Assembly: GCF_001638985.1 (NCBI RefSeq) | Contig: NW_017265147.1 | Span: 279,545 to 343,544, forward strand | Reading direction: 5' to 3' | Source: Phycomyces blakesleeanus NRRL 1555(-) | Lineage: Eukaryota > Mucoromycota > Mucoromycetes > Mucorales > Phycomycetaceae | DNA: 64,000 bases | In this document: piece by piece, positions 58,101-64,000 of the stretch | Layout: each line of letters opens with the position of its first letter | Position numbering within the stretch: the first letter of the stretch is position 1 | Notes under the pieces: model-generated | What the model was told of the DNA's origin: nothing | What the model saw: the letters and a program-made list of their open reading frames with translations, nothing else | Database searches by the model: none | Translations under genes and position numbers: made by a program

Positions 58101-59210
58101 ATGAATCCGGTTGAAAGACACCAAGACATATTTGATAAGAAGACCCTTAGCCAATTCGAGATTGAAGAACGAGTCCAGGACTTGTTACCCAGCAAATTAG
58201 TAAACGACTACAAGAAGAATCGGCGTGTTCCTCATATCCCTGAAGAACAGCGTATTAAGAAGACCCCTGCCCGAGAACAGAAGTGGACCGAACTAGCCAC
58301 AAAACTAGCCGCAACCTTAACAGGAAAGAACAAACAAGAACAAGAAGAAACAATGGCCCCCCAAACCGCCACTCTAACAGCCGAAGCAATTGCTGCTGCC
58401 GTCGCCAAAGCAATGAAAGCAATCACGGTGCAGCAGGAGGCCCGTGCTGAACAAATCAAGCAACCTGATTGCTTCCATGGAGAACGTTCTGCCACAGTAG
58501 TGGATGGTTGGCTGCGCGCAGTCGAACGTTACACCAGATACTACAATTTTTCCACAACAAAAGCCTGTGAATTTGCAGTGAATCTGTTGCGTGACAGAGC
58601 AGACACATGGTGGAGACGCATGGAAGTAAAGGACAAACATCCAACAACCTGGGATGAGTTCAAGATGGCTCTGTCGGGAGAATTTCGTCCAGTCTACTCA
58701 CTACAGACGTCCAGGGACCGCCTTGCTCGACTATACCAAACAGGAACGGTCGCAGAGTACATCGACGCGTTCCACGACATCCAGTTGGAGTTGCCTGGAA
58801 TGAACGGTGAAGAAGCCCTCGACAAGTTTGTCCGCGGACTTCACCCCACCATACGAGGAAATGTTCTTGCCGCCCGACCTGTCGACGTTGACAATGCCTG
58901 CAACATCGCTTTGGCATATGCCAGTGGCCTCCACTTGGGGCAACAGAACAACTACGCACCCGTCCCCCAACCGTACCAACAGACGTACCAACAGCAGTAC
59001 AGTGGTCCCGAGCCCATGGACCTGGATGCGATTCAAGGTCGCCGTAATAACTACCGATCTCGCCCCCCTCAGAAACGTAATGTGGCTACTTGCCATTGGT
59101 GCGGCGAAGTTGGTCACTTCAAGAGGAACTGTAGGGATCGATTAGCAGCGATTAGACAGTTAGATGAGGCACGTAGCAAGAAGCAGGGTTTTCGCAAAAC
59201 ACAACCGTAA
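58101..59210 (+). CDS. G3 Gag polyprotein
   Basis: ATG 58101 (MNPVERHQ) gives 369 residues; the frame is open upstream to the end of the LTR without another ATG. An Ala-rich helical N-terminal region ([16 protein letters not shown]) precedes the retrotransposon gag core. Core motifs are [66 protein letters not shown] and [20 protein letters not shown] Gln/Tyr/Pro-rich linker and one CCHC knuckle [14 protein letters not shown] follow. The frame is intact. It ends at 59210, overlapping pol in the -1 frame with a slippery heptamer. It forms the virus-like particle shell in the cytoplasm, by family knowledge. Confidence 0.92.
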   Translation: MNPVERHQDIFDKKTLSQFEIEERVQDLLPSKLVNDYKKNRRVPHIPEEQRIKKTPAREQKWTELATKLAATLTGKNKQEQEETMAPQTATLTAEAIAAAVAKAMKAITVQQEARAEQIKQPDCFHGERSATVVDGWLRAVERYTRYYNFSTTKACEFAVNLLRDRADTWWRRMEVKDKHPTTWDEFKMALSGEFRPVYSLQTSRDRLARLYQTGTVAEYIDAFHDIQLELPGMNGEEALDKFVRGLHPTIRGNVLAARPVDVDNACNIALAYASGLHLGQQNNYAPVPQPYQQTYQQQYSGPEPMDLDAIQGRRNNYRSRPPQKRNVATCHWCGEVGHFKRNCRDRLAAIRQLDEARSKKQGFRKTQP

Positions 59211-61664
59211 CGGGAGATCGGTTGTGTTCAATGGAAGAAAAATCCTCCCCACAGGCTAATAATATTAGCGAAACTAGCAAACCAGAAATTAATAAAGACG
59301 TGTCTGAACAGTATACAAATGTTACCAATGAAGAGCCTGAGACTATGTCTGAAGAAAATTGTGACCCTTGTCTCACTGCTGACCAACATTTCTTAGAAGA
59401 TCTCCATGCTGCCGTGGACACAGACTTGCCCTTATACGCTGCTATACTTGACGGACAACAAATCCTGGTGTTAATTGATAGTTGTGCTAGTGCAAACTAT
59501 GTATCACCCCAGATTGCCCATTTGGCCACACACATTTTGGATATACCCGGACGATCAGTCGAAACTGCAGGAGGACACAGCATTAAGATCCATCAGAAGG
59601 CAACATTAAACCTCTCTTTAAATGGATACACTGACACCATCGATGCTTTTGTATTTCCCACTAAATTCGACTTGATTCTTGGCCGCACTTGGTTGCAAAT
59701 GGCTAAACCCGTCCCAGATTGGCATGTCGATAGCTGGTCTTTACATCGTGATGAACAAGAATTTATTTTGTGTCCTCATGGGCCCCGTCCTACTAAACCT
59801 CACCTAAACTATCTGATATCTGCAAAACAAATTGAGAAACTCTCTAGGAGAGAGGAGGCCAAATGCTTTTTGTTGCACATTAAGACAGAAAAAGATATAC
59901 ATAATGATGAACACTGGATGAAATTAGTAAAAGAATTCGAGGACGTTTTCCAAGACGGTTTACCTGGATTACCGCCGAACCGTGACGTCCAACACGTTAT
60001 AAACACTGGAGATGCCTACCCTGTCAATAAACCGCCATTCAAAATGAGCCCTCGAGAACTCAACGAATTACAGCAACAACTAAAGGAACTTCTAGACCTC
60101 GGCTTAATTCGTCCAAGTTCTTCGCCATGGGGTGCTCCAATTTTATTTGTTAAAAAGAAAAATGGTGAGATGCGCATGTGTGTTGATTACAGAGCCCTGA
60201 ACAAAGTTACTATCCGCAATAACCATCCATTGCCACGCATCGATGAGTGTTTGGAACGCCTTCGTGGAGCAAACCATTTCACCAGTTTGGACCTCAAAAG
60301 CGGTTACCATCAAGTGAGAATTCAAGACTCAGATGTGCCAAAAACCGCCTTTAACACCTGATATGGCCAATACAAGTTTCTGGTTCTTCCCTTTGGTCTC
60401 ACCAATGCCCCACTGACGTTTCAGCATCTTATGAACAAAGTTCTTGGAGATTGTTTGGATAAGTTTGCCTTAGTCTATTTGGATGATATCCTAATCTTTA
60501 GCACGACACCAGAAGAACACGAAGAACATGTACGACATGTGTTAAACCAACTACGTGAAGCGAAATTAATTGCCAACCTTAAAAAATGCGAATTTAACAA
60601 AAACGAACTAACTTTCCTTGGATTCAACGTATCTGCGCAAGGCATCTTACCATCGCCAGACAAAGTAAAGACTATAAAAGAATGGACACCGCCAACAAAT
60701 TTACAAGAAGTTAGACAATTTATTGGCCTTGCACAGCACTACCGCCGCTTCATCCCTGGGTTTGCTGGAATTGCTGCGCCCTTAACAGACTTAACTAAAG
60801 GGACAGGACCAAAATGACGGCCTATCGTTTGGACGGAGACATGCCAGGAAAGTTTCGATTTACTAAAAGAGAAAATGAGTACTGCACCTGTATTACTTGC
60901 CCCAGACATGGATAAACCATTCCGCATTGAAACAGATGCTTCAGATTTTGGTGTTGGTGCCGTATTAATGCAAGAAGACGAAAACGGAAGTTGGAAACCA
61001 TTAGCGTTCGAATCGAAAAAACTCTCCCCTGCCAAAAGATCGTATCCTGCTCAAGAGTGCGAGTTACTCGGTATTCTACATGCCTTGCGTACTTGGCGCT
61101 GCATGATCGAAGGAAAACCGTTCACTGTATTCACCGATCACTTACCACTCAAGTATTTTCGCAGTCAGGTTAAGCCCACGCCTCGCCTGATAAGGTGGAT
61201 TTCTGAATTCGAGCTGTACAACCCGATAATTCAATACAAACCGGGCAAAGACAATGGTGTCCCTGATGTGCTCTCTCGTCTCGATGGCCCAGAATACAAT
61301 GCAACATTAATTAAATCAATGGAACCAGAATACCTGTACACCATACCAGACTCACAAACGTCCGACTGGCCAAAATTTTATGCACGAAAAGAAGATGAAT
61401 GGCCAGAAGACATAAAAGAATTACTCCATCGGCAACGCAATAAGTTTGTGGTCCACGACCAAAAGGTTTTCCGTCTCGTTAAAATAGGTGACACAGTACA
61501 AGAAATTCGTTTTGCACTGTTTGCCAAGCGTGCAGACTTAGTAAATAATTTCCACAATGGTTTCGGACATGCTGGAGAAACAACGGTGTATGATTTAATG
61601 AAGAAGCGTTGGTGGTAGCCAGCCATGAGAAGTCAAATTCAAGAATGGTTATCGAAATGTCATC
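59177..61664 (+). pseudogene. G3 Pol: protease, RT, RNase H, partial integrase; three stops and an insertion
   Basis: A single frame runs from 59177 (first ATG 59231). The retropepsin has [14 protein letters not shown], where the usual DTG or DSG is DSC, and [10 protein letters not shown]. The reverse transcriptase has [58 protein letters not shown] and the catalytic YLDD (about 60478). RNase H has TDASDFGVGAVLM and FTVFTDHLPL. The integrase zinc domain begins at FHNGFGHAGETTVYDLMKKR. In-frame stops are at 60359-60361, 60815-60817 and 61616-61618. Each fits a single-base C-to-T or G-to-A change at an Arg or Trp codon. The frame is then cut at 61664 by the G2 element. It is inactive. Confidence 0.88.
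59186..59192 (+). promoter_or_regulatory. GGGTTTT -1 ribosomal frameshift heptamer
   Basis: In gag frame the codons are GGT TTT, preceded by G, so the sequence is X_XXY_YYZ with X=G, Y=T and Z=T. The pol frame is -1 relative to gag and is open from 59177, so the heptamer lies in the 34-nt overlap (59177-59210). Slippage would join gag to the protease region. A downstream pseudoknot was not established. Confidence 0.6.
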
Positions 61665-62196
61665 TGTTGTAAATGAGTATTGACTACTGCTGTAATTGAG
61701 AATAAGTCTGAAGGAAATAATATAAGGCCTCAGCTATTCCAGTCAAAGGTGTCTACCGATTACTTTATTATTTAACACACAGGTTTAGCATGCATGATAG
61801 TGATTATATTTCATATGATGATATCACCATAATATGGGATACATCAGTGGATTATTATAAGCATAATTATAACTCATAAACACATTTACTTTCGATGTTA
61901 ATACTTCATTGGGACTACACACATTTATATAATTAATCATACATTAATTATCCCAAGATCACGTTGCTCTGATTAAGGCTCAGATAGGATCGATTACCTG
62001 ATCCCAGTCATATAATTTTCCCAATCCAAAACAATATAAATAGCAGTAGTAGTTCAGTGTAGGAACCTGGTCAAACTTTGATACAAAATCTTTCTCAATA
62101 AACAAAACCTACACAAGTTCTCACGAATCTTCGTTCCTAATTTCAAATCTTGAATTCTTCCTCTTAAAAACTTCTTCAACTTCAACCACCACAACA
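61665..62196 (+). mobile_element. 5' LTR of element G2 (family 2)
   Basis: It begins TGTTGTAAATGAGTATTGAC and ends CCACCACAACA, 532 bp. It matches the interrupted solo LTR at 17139/22534-23052 throughout. The first 100 bp and several later blocks also resemble the family 1 LTR (gctattccagtcaaa, acaagttctcacgaat), so families 1 and 2 are sister lineages. The left flank is tcatc (61660-61664); the matching duplication lies outside the window. Confidence 0.93.
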
Positions 62197-62215
62197 TTTT
62201 TTTTCGTGAACTACC

Positions 62216-64000
62216 ATGAACCCCTCTGCTGAGAACTATCCCGCCGCCATCATCCCTGCTCATGATGAGGATGCCATGTCCGTCATGACTGAGGAGGACC
62301 TCATCGCCAGTCTGAGTGACAACATCTCCTTTGCCAGCTCCACCCCTGGACAATTTGTTGCTCCCTCTCCCCTTCGTCCCTTGGTAGCGAATGCTGCTAC
62401 AACAGTCTTGTCTTTGTCAGAGAAACTTAGACTAGAACTTCAACAGCATGTAGAGGCTGTCAGCGCTGCTCACGCTATGAACGATGAGCAAGCAGCTGAA
62501 TTAGCCCTTAATAAGGTCAGACGCGTCAAAGAAATGATAGATATAGAAATAGCATGCAGTCAGTACCTTTCGCCTTCTGTGAAAGTTGTAGAGAAGAGCA
62601 GTCGCACTGGAGGGTTGACTCTTAATAGAAGAGATCTTCCTAAGTTCCAGTTGGCAGACGATGTGATTAGATCCTTCCCAAATGAAGAGGTCTTTCACTC
62701 AGTAGACCACTTCCTTCGCACCTTCCAAAAGGTTATTGAGTCGTCCCTTCAGGACATTGAACTAGTTTGGAAGAGATTTTTACCGCTCTGCTTGCCTCAT
62801 AGTGACGATGGATGGGTAGAGATGGATTTGAAGAAGTGTGTAGATTGGAATGCGGCCAAGATCTGCTTTACAGCAAGACATGGATCGCGCTTGGTGACAT
62901 CCCGTTCGGTAAAAGAGGTATTTACCATGGTAATGCTTCCTTCTGAGTCGATTGGAGATTACTCCAAGAAGTTCCTTCAGGCTGTGTATGATGCCGGCCT
63001 CCCCAAAAACGATGCTCGTGTTGCCGACCGCTTCCTCGCTTCCTTGACTAGGCAAGTACAGACACTCTTGCGGCTCACCATGACCAGATTGGACTTCAAT
63101 GGCGAGACCAAAAGAGATTGGACTGTGGAGCAGTTGACGCAGATTGGCAGAGACATCCTTGGCGACGACAATCGCATGTATGCCGAAGCTACCCAGCTCA
63201 TTCCTGGTGCCAACATGCACACTGAGAAGAGAATGGAGAAGAAGAGAATGGAGGCGTACCCTCGCAAGAAGGTGCACTCCAGCAACAACCAGCAGCACCG
63301 AATCAGTAAGCCGGAGCGTTCCTTCTTCTGCTCGCACCATGGTAAGAATACTACACATGAGTCGAGCAAATGCTTCACCCTGGCCAACAACAAGGCCAAA
63401 GTAGCTGCCCCCACCAAGCGCAACCCCTGCAGGCGGTGTGGAGAAAACTACTTCCGTGGCCACGTCTGTAAGGACAGTGAGCCAGTCCTGATGGTCTCGC
63501 AGGTCCCTGCCAAGGAGAAGTCTGAGCAAGTGCTCAAGGCGATCCAAGACAGTGTCGACTTGGAACTCGAAGACATGTCTTTCGACTGTAAGTACCTACT
63601 TGACAAAATTGAGAGAAGGGTTAAAGCCAATGATGCATTTAATCTAACCACTCCTATTATTGTAGAGAACCACAAACTACTTGGAATGATTGACACTGGC
63701 AGTGCACGCACTTTCATTAGTTTACAATGTTTGAATGAAAATTTAAATATAAATAAAATAAATTCATCAAATGGTTCCTTCACTTTCTTGTCAAAGAATA
63801 GTGGTACTAAGCGATTGGGAAAAACTGATCCTTTAAATTTTAAATATGTGAATGGAATTACGTTTAAGCATGCACCCGAGGTGTTAGAGTTTAATACAGG
63901 ATTTAATTTTGATATTCTTCTTGGAAGAGATATCTTAACAAAAATGAACATCGGATTGATTAATGTTGCATACGATATCGAAGGAGAATATATTCATTCA
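62216..64000 (+). CDS. G2 Gag-protease polyprotein, intact, truncated by window end
   Basis: ATG 62216 (MNPSAENYPAAIIPAHDEDA) opens 595 codons without a stop. The N-terminal region is acidic and helical (LSLSEKLRLELQQHVEAVSA), followed by the gag core (PNEEVFHSVDHFLRTFQ, VKEVFTMVMLPSESIGDYSK, AVYDAGLPKNDARVADRFLA). A C-x2-H..H..C knuckle (CSHHGKNTTHESSKC, about residues 372-386) and a second C-x2-C..H-x-C (CRRCGENYFRGHVC, 405-418) follow. The aspartic protease has the catalytic IDTGSARTF (about 492) and FDILLGRDIL (about 566). Gag and protease share one frame, unlike G3. Codon use changes from C-rich third positions to A/T-rich at about 63585, and a GTAAGT sits exactly there. Reverse transcriptase should follow. 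Confidence 0.9.
   Translation, partial: MNPSAENYPAAIIPAHDEDAMSVMTEEDLIASLSDNISFASSTPGQFVAPSPLRPLVANAATTVLSLSEKLRLELQQHVEAVSAAHAMNDEQAAELALNKVRRVKEMIDIEIACSQYLSPSVKVVEKSSRTGGLTLNRRDLPKFQLADDVIRSFPNEEVFHSVDHFLRTFQKVIESSLQDIELVWKRFLPLCLPHSDDGWVEMDLKKCVDWNAAKICFTARHGSRLVTSRSVKEVFTMVMLPSESIGDYSKKFLQAVYDAGLPKNDARVADRFLASLTRQVQTLLRLTMTRLDFNGETKRDWTVEQLTQIGRDILGDDNRMYAEATQLIPGANMHTEKRMEKKRMEAYPRKKVHSSNNQQHRISKPERSFFCSHHGKNTTHESSKCFTLANNKAKVAAPTKRNPCRRCGENYFRGHVCKDSEPVLMVSQVPAKEKSEQVLKAIQDSVDLELEDMSFDCKYLLDKIERRVKANDAFNLTTPIIVENHKLLGMIDTGSARTFISLQCLNENLNINKINSSNGSFTFLSKNSGTKRLGKTDPLNFKYVNGITFKHAPEVLEFNTGFNFDILLGRDILTKMNIGLINVAYDIEGEYIHS

Larger units (their letters stand above)
57699..61664 (+). mobile_element. 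Ty3/gypsy retrotransposon G3, interrupted by element G2
   Basis: Order: 5' LTR, primer-binding site, gag, protease, reverse transcriptase, RNase H, start of integrase. The integrase zinc domain is cut at 61664 by the insertion of a family 2 element (target tcatc). The 3' half should continue beyond the window, after that element. The order with integrase after RNase H identifies Ty3/gypsy. Confidence 0.9.
61665..64000 (+). mobile_element. Ty3/gypsy-like retrotransposon G2, 5' part, runs off the window
   Basis: 5' LTR, short leader, then one long gag-protease frame that is still open at the window end. Inserted in the integrase region of element G3. Just after the LTR comes a run of nine T and cgtgaactacc; no TGG primer-binding site is obvious within the first 20 nt, so priming may differ from G3. 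A complete element with coding capacity is likely beyond 64000. Confidence 0.9.

Overview
The window reads as gene-poor, AT-rich nuclear DNA of a filamentous fungus. An early-diverging lineage of the Mucoromycota (Mucorales-like) fits best. Reasons: short GT-AG introns of about 50-100 bp, eukaryotic tRNA genes with internal A and B boxes, Crypton tyrosine recombinases with a GCR1_C-type C-terminus, and a dense mix of CACTA, MULE, Helitron, LINE and Ty3/gypsy elements. The lineage is an inference; no rRNA or marker gene is present. Nearly every recognisable gene belongs to a mobile element and most are broken. The only clear candidate for an ordinary host protein gene is an unrecognised one at 1659-2909.

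Layout: (a) 1-7.1 kb: host-like gene, a MITE-like inverted repeat, a Cys-cluster gene with an Asn-rich hexapeptide repeat tail, a deleted Ty3/gypsy remnant and a long hairpin. (b) 7.2-12.4 kb: decayed Helitron. (c) 12.8-16.3 kb: a minus-strand Crypton hit by two solo LTRs, each with its own 5-bp target duplication. (d) 17.1-23.1 kb: a three-layer nest: a solo LTR split by a 5.4-kb CACTA transposon, which is itself hit by another solo LTR. (e) 24.4-30.9 kb: a second Crypton and a MULE with an OTU-like C-terminal domain. (f) 31.7-33.2 kb: an isolated LINE ORF1-like gene and a Tc1/pogo-like MITE. (g) 33.3-46.3 kb: two further CACTA-type transposase regions, each with a small accessory gene. (h) 47.1-47.6 kb: tRNA-His followed 35 bp later by a solo LTR. 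(i) 48.7-51.3 kb: a shorter copy of the 33.3-kb element. (j) 52.4-57.6 kb: a two-ORF LINE inserted inside a tRNA-Val gene. (k) 57.6-64 kb: the intact tRNA-Val, a Ty3/gypsy element starting 25 bp downstream of it, and a second Ty3/gypsy element inserted in the integrase region of the first and running off the window.

The strongest biology is the tRNA-retroelement relationship. A LINE sits in box A of tRNA-Val with a 16-bp target duplication that rebuilds the tRNA gene. One Ty3/gypsy family sits at nearly the same distance downstream of two different tRNA genes in the same orientation. A second theme is that all three CACTA-type transposase regions carry a small separate gene, two of them divergent from the transposase and one convergent; these are possible functional counterparts of plant TnpA. 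Two recoding-type signals are visible: a GGGTTTT -1 slippery heptamer in the gag/pol overlap and an ATGA stop-start overlap between the LINE ORFs. Most nonsense codons in the dead elements can be explained by C-to-T or G-to-A transitions.
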